In this document: positions 43,861-53,284 of the stretch, piece after piece
Layout of the letters: the number at the start of each line of letters is the position of its first letter
Position numbering within the stretch: position 1 is the first letter of the stretch
NCBI RefSeq assembly: GCF_003206615.1
Contig: NZ_PZJW01000012.1
Location: 62,001-126,000 of the forward strand
Reading direction: 5' to 3'
DNA length: 64,000 nt
DNA from: Salinicola acroporae
Lineage (GTDB): Bacteria; Pseudomonadota; Gammaproteobacteria; Pseudomonadales; Halomonadaceae
Notes under the pieces: model-generated
Database searches by the model: none
What the model was told of the DNA's origin: nothing
The model's input: the letters and a program-made list of their open reading frames with translations, nothing else
Program-made: the position numbers and the translations under genes

Positions 43861-44790
43861 ATGCTCGAACTCCGCCACCTCCGCACGCTGATCGCCCTGC
43901 GCGATACCGGTTCCCTGGTCGAAGCGGCGGAGCGTGTCCACCTGACCCAGTCGGCGCTGTCCCACCAGATCAAGGATCTGGAGTCGCGCCTCGGCATGCC
44001 GCTGTTCACGCGCAAGACACGTCCGGTGTCGTTCACGCGTGCCGGGGAACGCCTGCTGACACTGGCCGAACAGGTTCTGCCTCAGTTGCGTCTGGCAGAG
44101 CGAGACCTGGCTCGGCTGGCAGGACACGAACAGGGACGCCTGCACATGGCGATCGAGTGCCACAGCTGCTTTCAGTGGCTGATGCCGACGGTCGACCACT
44201 TTCGCAATCACTGGCCGGAAGTCGAGGTCGACATCCCCAGCGGCCAGAATTTCGACCTGCTGCCCGGCCTGACCCGCGAAGTTCTCGATCTGGTCATTAC
44301 CGACAATCCCGAGCCGCTGCCGGGTGTGCATTACGAACCGCTGTTCCGCTACGAGGGCTTGCTGGCAGTGGCCAAACAGCACGCCCTGGCCACCCGAAGC
44401 TGGGTCGAGCCATCGGACTTGATCGAGGAGACACTGATCGTCTACCCGGTGGACCACTCCCGGCTGGACGTCTTCACCCAGTTTCTCGACCCGGTCAGCG
44501 TGCGGCCGAAGGAGATCCGCAGCGCGGAGCTGACGGTGATGATGATGCAGTTGGTCGCCAGCGGTCGGGGGGTATGCGCCCTGCCCAACTGGGCACTGAC
44601 CGAGTATCTGGAGCGCGACTACGTCAAGGCGTTGCCGCTGGGCAAGGAAGGGGTATGGAGCACGCTGTACGCAGCGATCCGAGAGGAAAACCTGGCGTTG
44701 CCCTGGATGGAAGACTTCATTCGCACCGCGAGAGACACGTCATTTTCGGTGCTTAGCGGCATCAAGCCGGCAGTCACGGAACCCGCCTGA
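43861..44790 (+). CDS. metR: LysR-family activator MetR
   Basis: A 309-residue LysR regulator that by family activates metE with homocysteine as co-inducer. It starts MLELRHLRTLIALRDTGSL like E. coli MetR; the HTH is AAERVHLTQSALSHQIKDLE and the effector domain has ECHSCFQWLMPTVDHFR, typical of MetR. I prefer ATG 43861; GTG 43843 is in frame but overlaps the likely MetR box. Neither has a strong ribosome site. Confidence 0.92.
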   Translation: MLELRHLRTLIALRDTGSLVEAAERVHLTQSALSHQIKDLESRLGMPLFTRKTRPVSFTRAGERLLTLAEQVLPQLRLAERDLARLAGHEQGRLHMAIECHSCFQWLMPTVDHFRNHWPEVEVDIPSGQNFDLLPGLTREVLDLVITDNPEPLPGVHYEPLFRYEGLLAVAKQHALATRSWVEPSDLIEETLIVYPVDHSRLDVFTQFLDPVSVRPKEIRSAELTVMMMQLVASGRGVCALPNWALTEYLERDYVKALPLGKEGVWSTLYAAIREENLALPWMEDFIRTARDTSFSVLSGIKPAVTEPA

Positions 44791-44838
44791 ACGACGAGCC
44801 ACGAGGCGGGCGCGGAAGCGCGTGCCGGCGCTGGCTCC

Positions 44839-46473
44839 TCAGGACGACTCCTCGTCGAAGGTCAGCGGATGAATCGCCTCCCGCCCATGGAGCGGTAGCA
44901 GCAGGCTGAATCGGGCGCCTCCCAGGCTGGCGCTGCGATCGACCACGACATTGCCTCCGTGCCAGGCCATGATCTTCTGCACGATGGAAAGCCCCAAACC
45001 GTAGCCGCCGGAGCGGCGAGTGCGGCTATCGTCCAGCCGGGCGAATGGCTTGAAGATGGCGATCCGCTTTTCTTCCGGCACCCCCGGACCATCGTCCTCG
45101 ACATCGATCCGGACGGCCCTCGGCTCGCGGTGGACCGTCACCATGACCCGGGATTCGGCATGGCGGCAGGCATTGGCGACCAGGTTCTGTACCGCGCGCT
45201 GGAGGTAGCGCGGCTCCGCTTCCACCTCGAGTTCCTCGCCATCGACCACGCCGAGTTCGAGATGCGGATGCAGCGGGCTCAGCGTGTCCAGCACTCGCCA
45301 GGCAACCGCCCGGCACTCCATGCTCTCCGTCTTGAGCGTGACGCCTTGCGCGTTCTCGCTGTCGAGCTTGGCATAGGTGAGGATCTCGTCGATCAACCGG
45401 TCGAGTTCGGATATGTCCTCGTCGATCCCCGCCAGCTGGCGCTGGGCGCTTTCATCCTTGCTGAGATCCTCGAGCATCTGGACCGCGAAGCGAATGCGGG
45501 CCACCGGCGTGCGCAACTCGTGGGAAACGGCACGAATCATCTCCTGCTGGCTGCGCAGTAGCGACTGGACCTGCGCGGCCATGCCGTTGAGCGCCATGCC
45601 CAGCCGGCCGACGAAGTCGTTGCTGTCGACCCGCACCCGCGAGTTGAGATGCCCGGCGGCAATCCTCGTCGCGGCGCGTTCCAGCCGCCCCACGCGCCCT
45701 TCGACACTCCACACGATGAGATAGATGGCCCCCGCCAGGGTCAAGAGCACCATGATCAGCAGCGCCAGCGCCAGCGATAGCGGCATCGACTCGAAACTGG
45801 GCAGTGGACCGATTCGCAACCAGCGATCCGGACCGACTCGGGCGTGGATATAGAGCGCACTGAGACCCGTTTCGAGACGCACCACCACTTCGCCGGCGTC
45901 GAGGCGCGTCGCCTGGATGGGGTCGACATCCGTCGGCGGCGAGGTGTAGAGACCGAGCGGCACGTGGAACTGCCGTGTGACCCGCTCGAAGCGTCGAGCC
46001 TGGATCTCGTCCGTCTCGCCACTGAGCCAGCTTCGCAGCACCTCGGTAATGCCGCGCAGCTGCATCTCGTTGAGACTGTTGATGCGCGCCGCCAGCACCC
46101 ACTGGGAGTGCGGCAACTGGTAGAGAGAGCGCCAGCCCTTGTCGGTCGACTCGATGACGGGCCGGTTCTCGCGCAAGCGGGCCCGCTCGAAGTAGTTGAG
46201 CGAAAGCTCATCGAGCTTGAACAGCCCCAACGGCATGCCCAGTGTCGATGCCATTGATGCCAGCCAGTCGTTGCGCTGCGCCAACGGTTGGCGAGAGACG
46301 AGATCGGAAAGCAGCGCCAGCGGACCGCTGACGAGGTTCTCCCGATAATGTTCCTGGCGCACCTTGTCGACCATCAGGAACCCGAGCAGCACCAGCGCGA
46401 AGGTGATGACCAACGCCGCCAGCAACGACACGTAGAACCGAAAGAATGTGCTGTCGGTAAAGGAACGACGCAT
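44839..46473 (-). CDS. Sensor histidine kinase, RstB-like
   Basis: A 544-residue inner-membrane kinase: helix about residues 10-33, a periplasmic sensor of about 215 residues, second helix about 251-273, HAMP, HisKA with the phosphorylated His in RAVSHELRTPVARIRF, and HATPase motifs NLVANACRHAE, DDGPGVPEE and GGYGLGLSIVQKI. The opening (STFFRFYVSLLAAL) and phosphoacceptor wording resemble RstB. Start set at ATG 46473; the frame stays open to 46536. The partner response regulator lies 282 bases upstream. Confidence 0.9.
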   Translation of the reverse strand: MRRSFTDSTFFRFYVSLLAALVITFALVLLGFLMVDKVRQEHYRENLVSGPLALLSDLVSRQPLAQRNDWLASMASTLGMPLGLFKLDELSLNYFERARLRENRPVIESTDKGWRSLYQLPHSQWVLAARINSLNEMQLRGITEVLRSWLSGETDEIQARRFERVTRQFHVPLGLYTSPPTDVDPIQATRLDAGEVVVRLETGLSALYIHARVGPDRWLRIGPLPSFESMPLSLALALLIMVLLTLAGAIYLIVWSVEGRVGRLERAATRIAAGHLNSRVRVDSNDFVGRLGMALNGMAAQVQSLLRSQQEMIRAVSHELRTPVARIRFAVQMLEDLSKDESAQRQLAGIDEDISELDRLIDEILTYAKLDSENAQGVTLKTESMECRAVAWRVLDTLSPLHPHLELGVVDGEELEVEAEPRYLQRAVQNLVANACRHAESRVMVTVHREPRAVRIDVEDDGPGVPEEKRIAIFKPFARLDDSRTRRSGGYGLGLSIVQKIMAWHGGNVVVDRSASLGGARFSLLLPLHGREAIHPLTFDEESS

Positions 46474-46755
46474 GATGAATCTCGCGCGGCAATCGGCTTC
46501 GTGGATGGCCAGAAGGCTAGTTTCGCCCGTCTCCACGAAGAGACGGGGGCCTGCTGCAGGAGGCGATCGATATCCGCCGTGCGGTACCCGGGATCCCGCG
46601 CTCGGTCGGCTTCACGACGACTTGCCCATCGTTCCCGCCTGGCATGGCCGGCCGAGAGACGATAGCCGTGATCGCGTGGGTCCTGACCGAGAAAGCCCGG
46701 CAATCTGCCGGTTCACGGCGCGGGAGACCCGAGCGGATACCGTTGTCGGTTCGCT

Positions 46756-47475
46756 TCAGCTATCCCTGACGAATAGATACCCTTTGCTCCGCACGGTCTT
46801 GATACGATGGGGGTGGTTGGGGTCGTCACCGATCTTGGGACGAATCCGCGAGACGCGCACGTCGATGGAGCGATCCTGTCCATCGTATTTGATGCCGCGC
46901 AGTTGGGAAAATATCTCTTCCCGGGTCAACACCCGGCCGGCGTTGTCAGCCAGTAGCCAGAGCAGGTCGAACTCGGCGCTGGTGAGATCGACCCGCTCCT
47001 CCTCCAGCCAGGCTTCGCGAGTGGCGCTGTCGATGACCAGATTGTCGAACGTCAGGCGGGTCGCTCCGCTGGAGGAGACCAGGCTGTCGGCGCGGCGCAT
47101 CAGCGCTCTCATGCGCGCCAGCAGCACCCTGGGCTGAACCGGCTTGGGCACGTAGTCGTCGGCGCCCATCTCCAGGCCGAGGACCTGGTCCATGTCGTCG
47201 GTGCGAGCCGTCAGCATCAGGATGGGCCCGGCATAGTGCGGTCGCGCCCGCCGGCAGATGGACAGGCCATCCTCGCCGGGCAGCATCAGATCGAGGATCA
47301 CCATGTCCGGCTGCTCCTCGACAATACGCTCCACGCCATGCGCGCCATCATGCTCCAGCCCGACCTGGAACCCGTTGGCCTCCAGATACTCACGCGTCAG
47401 ATGTGCCAGACGCTCGTCGTCTTCGATGATCAATACGCGATCTTGATGTGCAGTGCTGTCCAAGCTGTCATCCAT
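46756..47475 (-). CDS. OmpR/PhoB-family response regulator, RstA-like
   Basis: A 239-residue response regulator: receiver domain with acidic pocket IIEDDERL, phospho-acceptor Asp in MVILDLMLPGEDG, LTART and the Lys in VPKPVQPRVLLARMRA; then a winged-helix DNA-binding domain ending RPKIGDDPNHPHRIKTVRSKGYLF. The KPVQPRVLLAR wording resembles RstA. ATG 47475 has AAAGGG upstream; the extension to 47559 is non-conserved. Paired with the kinase downstream. Confidence 0.92.
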   Translation of the reverse strand: MDDSLDSTAHQDRVLIIEDDERLAHLTREYLEANGFQVGLEHDGAHGVERIVEEQPDMVILDLMLPGEDGLSICRRARPHYAGPILMLTARTDDMDQVLGLEMGADDYVPKPVQPRVLLARMRALMRRADSLVSSSGATRLTFDNLVIDSATREAWLEEERVDLTSAEFDLLWLLADNAGRVLTREEIFSQLRGIKYDGQDRSIDVRVSRIRPKIGDDPNHPHRIKTVRSKGYLFVRDS

Positions 47476-47801
47476 CCCTTTGAGTTGGCCTCGAAACCCT
47501 GCATACCGGTGTTCATTTATTCTGTGGCAGCTCACGCAATCACGGTTCAGCGACTGCATTATTGGCTGGCCATCATGGTACTACTGTCTCTGAAAACCGA
47601 CTTCGAAAACAAAGACTGACGCTACGCTTAAAAACAGAACATAGCGAATTAAACAGCATCATACCCGAATTATTCCCTTTGTAACCCAGTATCGCTGGCG
47701 GCCAAAGTACCTTGGTTCGGAATCCTCCAGGCGCGCGCCGCCATCATGCCCGTTGCGACGCGGTACCTGATGTTGCAACGGGCAGATTCCGTCGCACGAG
47801 A
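47476..47801. other. Promoter region of the two-component system; no gene
   Basis: About 325 bases, AT-rich in its middle. On the minus strand TTACAA (47684-47679) and TATGAT (47663-47658) could form a promoter with a 15-base spacer. A 9-bp inverted repeat (GCCCGTTGC at 47748-47756 with GCAACGGGC at 47775-47783) lies after the GST gene but has no T-run. Confidence 0.4.
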
Positions 47802-48449
47802 TCAGTAAGTCAGGCGTCCGTAGAGTTCGCCAAAGGCGCGCATGACGTGGCGTTGATAGGGTGGTCGCTGCTGCAGCCGTCGATACCACGCTTCCACGTT
47901 GGGCAGCGACGGTCGCGGTATCTCGAGTTCAAAGTAACGATAGAGCGTGGTGCCGGCCGGAATGTCGGCCAACCCCAGCCGATCTCCGCTGAGGAACGGA
48001 CTCTGGGCCAGGCGCTCGTCGAGGATGCGGTAGAGCCGGTCGCACTTGGCCAGCGAACGTTCGATGGCGACATCGTCGTGCTGGTCGCCCGGCGTCCGAT
48101 AGAAGCCCCAGAAGATACCACCGAAAAAAGCCGGCTCCAGCTCGGAAAGCGACCAATCGAGCCAGCGATCGATCAGCGATTGGGCTGCCGGAGAGGCGCG
48201 CCGAAAATCCTGTCCGCCATGCGCCGAAGCCAGGTAGCGAAGGATTGCGTGCGTTTCCCAGATGATGGTCTCGCCGTCCTCGATCACGGGAATCCGACCA
48301 TTGGGATTCATCGCCAGGAACGCCGCGTCGCCCAGGCCGCCCTGCTCGCCCCCCGCCGGTCGATGGCTGTAGTCGAGTCCCAGTTCGTCAGCCAACCACA
48401 GCACTTTCTGGACGTTGTATGAGCTTTCACGCCCCCAGATCGTCAACAT
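47802..48449 (-). CDS. Glutathione S-transferase family protein
   Basis: A 215-residue GST: thioredoxin-like N-terminal domain (LTIWGRESSYNVQKVLWLADELGLDYSHRPAGG, NPNGRIPVIEDG, the WETHAILRYLA glutathione-binding strand) and all-helical C-terminal domain with FLSGDRLGLADIPAGTTLYRY. Bacterial members detoxify electrophiles; the substrate is unknown. It stands alone. Confidence 0.9.
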   Translation of the reverse strand: MLTIWGRESSYNVQKVLWLADELGLDYSHRPAGGEQGGLGDAAFLAMNPNGRIPVIEDGETIIWETHAILRYLASAHGGQDFRRASPAAQSLIDRWLDWSLSELEPAFFGGIFWGFYRTPGDQHDDVAIERSLAKCDRLYRILDERLAQSPFLSGDRLGLADIPAGTTLYRYFELEIPRPSLPNVEAWYRRLQQRPPYQRHVMRAFGELYGRLTY

Positions 48450-48515
48450 CGTTCGCCCCTCCTGTTCACGGCCCGTCTCTCGCGCCGTCTCGACCTCCGT
48501 TGCCCATCGCCAACC

Positions 48516-49055
48516 TCAGCGGCTCAAATCCACGTCCCGGGTCTGCCCCTCGCCGAGTTCGATCTGCTTGATGATGATCGGACTGCGCGAGTTGCCACCG
48601 GGAAGCAACACGCTGCCGGCGACATAGAAGACTCCGGAGGGGATGCCGCGCACGACGAAGTAGCCGTTGTCGTCGGTCTTGGCGTAGTGCGTATATTCCC
48701 GGGCCCGTGGGTCGGCAGGTTCGATCTTGCGCCCCGAGAGCGCCACGTCGGCGGCTTCGGCGGCGTAACGGGTCGCGGGCGCTACCGATACCGTCTCGTC
48801 GGCGCCGATCAACGTCCGGCCATCGGAGGTCTCGTAGGTCAAGCGCCCCTGCACGGCAGAAGTCCCCTTTTTCTCCAGCTTCGCGTACTCGTCGGCCGGA
48901 AAGGGAATCTGGCGCTTCACCACGGCCTCGTCGCTGCCGGAACCACCGAAGATATCGGGCATCTGAAACGATCCCGTCGACAGGCTCTCGCAGCCCGCCA
49001 GCACCAGCGTCATCGTCAGCGCCATGACGCCAAGCCGAAGATTTCCCGCCACCAT
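48516..49055 (-). CDS. Lipoprotein with carboxypeptidase-regulatory-like (beta-sandwich) domain
   Basis: A 179-residue predicted lipoprotein with signal MVAGNLRLGVMALTMTLVLAGC (Cys at 22). The rest is beta-rich, with VQGRLTYETSDGRTLIGADETVSVAP and AKTDDNGYFVVRGIPSGVFYVAGSVLLPGG, the pattern of a CarboxypepD_reg-like domain. ATG 49055 has AAGGAGAG ten bases upstream; the frame is open to 49148. Function unknown; its gene follows gcd in the same direction at 117 bases. Confidence 0.72.
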   Translation of the reverse strand: MVAGNLRLGVMALTMTLVLAGCESLSTGSFQMPDIFGGSGSDEAVVKRQIPFPADEYAKLEKKGTSAVQGRLTYETSDGRTLIGADETVSVAPATRYAAEAADVALSGRKIEPADPRAREYTHYAKTDDNGYFVVRGIPSGVFYVAGSVLLPGGNSRSPIIIKQIELGEGQTRDVDLSR

Positions 49056-49171
49056 CGATTCTCTCCTTGAATGATTGACACTGGTCGTCAGCGTCACACG
49101 CCCCATCCTGCCCGCCAATCGGGCAACAAGTTCGCAAGCCGTCACCAACCCGATGACGGCATGCCGTTCGC

Positions 49172-51610
49172 TTACGGCAGCGCGTAAGCAACGACATAGT
49201 CTCCCATGCGGGAGCCGAAAGTCCCGTGCCCACCAGCCGTGACGACCACGTACTGGCGGCCGTCCGCGCCGCGGTAGGTCATCGGCGTGGCCTGTCCGCC
49301 TGCGGGGAGCCGCGCTTTCCAGAGTTCGCGACCACCGGTCAGGTCGTAAGCCCGCAGATATTGATCCAGCGTGCCGCTGAGAAAGCTGACGCCACCGGCG
49401 GTGGTGATCGGCCCGCCCAGCGCCGGGACGCCGACGGCCAACGGGATCGGTAGGTCGAACGGCATGCTGTCTCTCGTCGTGCCGTTGCGATGCCGCCAGA
49501 CCACTTCATGACTGCCGAGATCGATTCCCGCGACCTGGCCCCAGGGCGGCGCCTGGCAAGGCAGGCCGAGTATCGACAGGAATGGCCTCAGTTCGACGGC
49601 ATATGGCGCCCCGTGATTGGGTCGAACGCCCTGTTCGCTGGCGGACGACGCCGGATTCCCCTCGCCGTCGCGGGGGATCAGACGCGAGACGAAGGCGAGA
49701 TAGTTGGGGCTGGTGAACATGGCCTGACGCGCCGGATCGACGGCCACCCCGCTCCAGTTGAAAACGCCGACATTGCCGGGATAGGCGAGACTTCCCTTCA
49801 GCGATGGCGGCGTGTACTGCCCTCGATAGTCGAGGGAGTGGAACTGGATGCGGCACAGCATCTGATCGATCGGCGAGGCGCCCCACATGTCGCTGCCGGT
49901 GAGTGGCGGCGGCAGCAGGTTGAGTGTCGAACGCGGCTGGGTCGCCGCGGTGAAGTCACCCTCGACCGCACCGCTGGGCGCCTTGACCTCCTCGATCGGC
50001 ACGATCGGCTCCCCGGTCCGCCGGTCGAGCACGTAGAGGCTGCCCTGCTTGGTCGGTTGAATCACCGCCGACAACATGCCATCGGGCGTCTGCAGATCAA
50101 GCAGGACGGGCTGCGCGGGGGTATCCATGTCCCAAAGGTCGTGGTGGACGAACTGTCGTCGCCAGCGGACTTCGCCGGTGGCGAGATCCAGCGCCACCAG
50201 TGCCGCGCCGTAGGTCTCGTCGTTCTCGTCGCGATCGGCACCGTACTGGTCCGGCGTGGCGTTGCCGGTCGGCAGATAGACCAGCCCGAGGCGCTCGTCG
50301 ACGCTGAACGGCGCCCAGACATTGGGGGAGTTGCGAGTATAGGTCGCCTCGGGCGCAATGGGAGTGGTGGCTTCCGGATTGCCGCTGTCCCAGTTCCAGA
50401 CCAGCGCCCCCGTACCGACATCGTAGGCCCGAACGACCCCTGAGGGCTCGTCGGTGGAGCCATTGTCGGTGACGTGACCGCCGACGATGACCAGGTGCTC
50501 GGTGACCACCGGCGGCGACGTGGTGTAGTAACCGCCGGGCGCGAAATCGCCGATGTTGCGCGTCAGGTCGACCTCGCCATCGATCCCGAAACCGGGACAG
50601 CGCTCGCCGCTTTGGGCGTCCAGCGCGATCAGCCTGGCATCGGCCGTCGGCACGAAGAGTCGTCGCGGGCACATCACGTCCGTCTGACTAATCGACGGCA
50701 CCCGCGGCACGACGGGCCCTTCGTCACCCACGGCAGCGCCATCCTCGGTCGCAACGCCACTCCCAGCCATGTCGGCGTAATCGGACACGTCGTAGTAGGC
50801 AATACCTCGACAGGTCATGTGCGCCCAGCCAGAGAAGTCGTCGGCGCCCATCCTGCTGAGCTCGGGGTCGAAGGTCCATCGGACGTCGCCGGTTTCCGGC
50901 GCCACCGCCATCACTCGGCTATGGGAAGTGCACAGGAATAGATTGCCGCCCACCTTCAGCGGCGTGTTCTCGTTGGTCATCTCCGGTGGCGAGGTGGACG
51001 TCGCGATGTCACCGGTTCGAAGGCGCCAGGCTTCCTGGAGCCTGCCGACATTCTCCGGCGTGATCTGGTCGAGGGACGAATAGTGGGTACCGGCATTGGT
51101 GCCGCCGTAGGCGGGCCAGTTCTCTCCTGCCACCTGCGCCTCGTTGATCACCTGCGCCCTGCGTTCGGGATCGAGTCGTCCCTCGATGATGCCCGGTGCG
51201 GTGAACTGCGCGACCACCGCAACCCCGATCGTCAGGCCGACGGCCAGCGCCAGCGCGCCGCTTCCCAGCGGCGAGGCCAACGGCCTTCTCCACCACGGCA
51301 ACAGCAGCAGGATCCCGAGCACGCAGGGTAGCGCGACCCGCGGCACCAGTTGCCACCAGTCGAGCCCCACCTCCCACAGCGACCAGGCCAGGGTCGCCAG
51401 CAGTACCAGCGCATAGAGCGGCAGTGCCGCCGGATGGCGACGAATCAGCAACCCGCCGCTGGCCAGTAGCCCGAGACCGGCGAGCAGATAGTAGCCGCTG
51501 CCGCGCAGGACGATCAGCCAGGCCCCGCCCACGACCAGAATCAGCCCCACGACCACCATGACGGCGCCCAGCACCCAGGCGGCGAGCCGATACGGTTTGC
51601 GTGCGCTCAT
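49172..51610 (-). CDS. gcd: Membrane-bound PQQ-dependent dehydrogenase, glucose dehydrogenase type
   Basis: An 812-residue quinoprotein: five membrane helices in the first 145 residues, then a periplasmic eight-bladed propeller with repeated W-motifs (VGRLQEAWRLRTGD, GALVWNWDSGN, TGEVRWRRQFVHHDLWDMDTPAQPVL). The HDLWDMDTPAQPVLLD segment contains the catalytic Asp of the Gcd group. It would oxidise glucose to gluconate and pass electrons to ubiquinone. PQQ synthesis genes are not in this window. Confidence 0.92.
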   Translation of the reverse strand: MSARKPYRLAAWVLGAVMVVVGLILVVGGAWLIVLRGSGYYLLAGLGLLASGGLLIRRHPAALPLYALVLLATLAWSLWEVGLDWWQLVPRVALPCVLGILLLLPWWRRPLASPLGSGALALAVGLTIGVAVVAQFTAPGIIEGRLDPERRAQVINEAQVAGENWPAYGGTNAGTHYSSLDQITPENVGRLQEAWRLRTGDIATSTSPPEMTNENTPLKVGGNLFLCTSHSRVMAVAPETGDVRWTFDPELSRMGADDFSGWAHMTCRGIAYYDVSDYADMAGSGVATEDGAAVGDEGPVVPRVPSISQTDVMCPRRLFVPTADARLIALDAQSGERCPGFGIDGEVDLTRNIGDFAPGGYYTTSPPVVTEHLVIVGGHVTDNGSTDEPSGVVRAYDVGTGALVWNWDSGNPEATTPIAPEATYTRNSPNVWAPFSVDERLGLVYLPTGNATPDQYGADRDENDETYGAALVALDLATGEVRWRRQFVHHDLWDMDTPAQPVLLDLQTPDGMLSAVIQPTKQGSLYVLDRRTGEPIVPIEEVKAPSGAVEGDFTAATQPRSTLNLLPPPLTGSDMWGASPIDQMLCRIQFHSLDYRGQYTPPSLKGSLAYPGNVGVFNWSGVAVDPARQAMFTSPNYLAFVSRLIPRDGEGNPASSASEQGVRPNHGAPYAVELRPFLSILGLPCQAPPWGQVAGIDLGSHEVVWRHRNGTTRDSMPFDLPIPLAVGVPALGGPITTAGGVSFLSGTLDQYLRAYDLTGGRELWKARLPAGGQATPMTYRGADGRQYVVVTAGGHGTFGSRMGDYVVAYALP

Positions 51611-51714
51611 ATTGATGGCACTCCCTCGCTGGCAAGCTTCCCCGTGGGGACCTCGATGTCGCTCGTGTCCGGGGGCCTTTCTCCGACACCGCCGAATCTC
51701 CAGTATGGCTCAAA

Positions 51715-52239
51715 TCAAGGGTCGGGCGGACCGACGATCATCTGACTGCCGCGTATCTGGATATCGAACCGGCCCAGAAAGCTCATGCCGAGCAGCACCA
51801 CGTCGTCGCCGATACCGGCATGGATCGAACCGGGCACCTGTCGGGCGATCAGGCCCCCCAACCTCACACTCTCCAGCGTGGCCAGATTGCCACTGACGCG
51901 ACCGTTGGCCGTGGTGAACATGACCTCTGGCCCGGGTTCGATCTGCAAGGTGCGAGCGAGAGACTGCGAGAGCGAGACGTAGGTGGCCCCGGTATCGATC
52001 AGGAACGTCACCGCCTGGCCATCGACCTCCCCCGGCGCCACGAAATGACCCTGCCCATTACGCTCCAGGGTGACCGGCGCCTGATCCGCGAACGTCGCGG
52101 TCGCCAGTTCCGCGTTGGGATGACTACGCCGCTGCTCCACCCCACGAAACCACCAGCCCGCCAGCAGCAGCAGGAGCACCCAGAACAGCACCATCATGCC
52201 GACGCCGGTGCGGCGGACACCTCGAGCGTCGTCATCCAT
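51715..52239 (-). CDS. Membrane-anchored retropepsin-like aspartic protease
   Basis: A 174-residue protein with one N-terminal membrane helix (about residues 12-33) and a clan AA protease domain: the active-site triad in FLIDTGATYVSLS, then LLGMSFLGRFDIQ as the second conserved turn. This is the TIGR02281/retropepsin-like group of proteobacterial periplasmic proteases; substrates unknown. The start ATG 52239 overlaps the DUF3253 gene by eight bases, so the two are coupled. Confidence 0.85.
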   Translation of the reverse strand: MDDDARGVRRTGVGMMVLFWVLLLLLAGWWFRGVEQRRSHPNAELATATFADQAPVTLERNGQGHFVAPGEVDGQAVTFLIDTGATYVSLSQSLARTLQIEPGPEVMFTTANGRVSGNLATLESVRLGGLIARQVPGSIHAGIGDDVVLLGMSFLGRFDIQIRGSQMIVGPPDP

Positions 52240-52501
52240 CGCGATCGGCCGGCGACTGCAGCCGGATCGCGCCGTGCCAGGGCGCCTCCGGCGACAGCGT
52301 CCGTCCTCGCTGGAGCACATCGAGACGCCCCTCGCGAGCCAGCTCGCGCGAACTGGCCCGCACCGGCGCCATCAGCGGGCGCCAGTCGTCATCCAACTGG
52401 CGTGCGACCTCCGAAGGACAGAAGGTCTTGGCGGGACCGCGCGATTCAGCCATCGCCAGGATGGCGCGTCGCAGCGCCGCCGGATCGGGTGACGACGCCA
52501 T
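52232..52501 (-). CDS. DUF3253 protein
   Basis: An 89-residue DUF3253 protein, a winged-helix-like small domain: LRRAILAMAESRGPAKTFCPSEVARQLDDDWRPLM and ASSRELAREGRLDVLQRGRTL are diagnostic. Function unknown. It begins six bases after the stop of the PEBP gene and overlaps the protease gene, so three small genes form one operon. Confidence 0.85.
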   Translation of the reverse strand: MASSPDPAALRRAILAMAESRGPAKTFCPSEVARQLDDDWRPLMAPVRASSRELAREGRLDVLQRGRTLSPEAPWHGAIRLQSPADRDG

Positions 52502-52507
52502 GACGAC

Positions 52508-53131
52508 TCAGCGCAGGTCCGGATTGAGCGTATAGGTCCCGGTGACGCTGGATTCGGCCAGTACGTGACCGGCCATCGCCTCGCGGACCTGCTCCCCGGT
52601 GAACTCCCCCGCCAGCCCCAGCGTCGGAACGTCCAGCGCGAACAGGCTGAACGTGTAGCGGTGGACGACCTCGTCGTTCCACGGCGGACAGGGACCGTCG
52701 TAGCCACCGTAGACACCCGCCATGTCGGGATCGCCGGCCAGGAACCCGGTGTAGCCGTTGATGCCGCTGATCCCCTTGGCGGTCTGTCCCGGTGGTTTCC
52801 CCTTGGGTACCACGCCGTCGGCCATCTCACCTTCCTCCAGCAGGTTGACCTCCGCCGGAATGTCGACCAGCACCCAATGATAGAAGTCGACTCGCGGCAG
52901 TTCCGGCGGCAACGTCTTGCCTTCCTGGTTGACGTCATCCGCCACGCCGGGAACGTCGGGGTCGGTCACCAGCATCACGAAGCTCCGCGTCTCCGATGGC
53001 GCATCCAGCCAGCGCACTTCCGGGTTGCGATTGTCGCTGAGGCGCATGTGCTGCTCCGGATCCGGGACGGCAAAAGCGAAGGTCGCCGGAATCGGCTTGC
53101 CCTCCTCGATACCCTTGATGGTCAGACGCAT
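52508..53131 (-). CDS. YbhB/YbcL-family (PEBP, Raf-kinase-inhibitor-like) protein
   Basis: A 207-residue PEBP-fold protein: AFAVPDPEQHMRLSDNRNPEVRW, SFVMLVTDPDVP, FYHWVLVDIPA, GGYDGPCPPWNDEVVHRYTF are the ligand-pocket motifs of the YbhB/YbcL family. No signal peptide, so cytoplasmic. Role unclear in bacteria (phospholipid or small-ligand binding). First gene of the PEBP-DUF3253-protease run. Confidence 0.9.
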   Translation of the reverse strand: MRLTIKGIEEGKPIPATFAFAVPDPEQHMRLSDNRNPEVRWLDAPSETRSFVMLVTDPDVPGVADDVNQEGKTLPPELPRVDFYHWVLVDIPAEVNLLEEGEMADGVVPKGKPPGQTAKGISGINGYTGFLAGDPDMAGVYGGYDGPCPPWNDEVVHRYTFSLFALDVPTLGLAGEFTGEQVREAMAGHVLAESSVTGTYTLNPDLR

Positions 53132-53284
53132 GGACTACTCCTCTCGGTCGGAAAACAGGATCGAATGGAAGCGAACGTCTCGTCACTATCGATGACAAGC
53201 ACATCCGCGAGAGATACCGACAACCTTAGGTCCCTGCGAGGTTTTTGTCATGACCGAAGCCAGCGACGGCGTCGAGCGGGCAGG

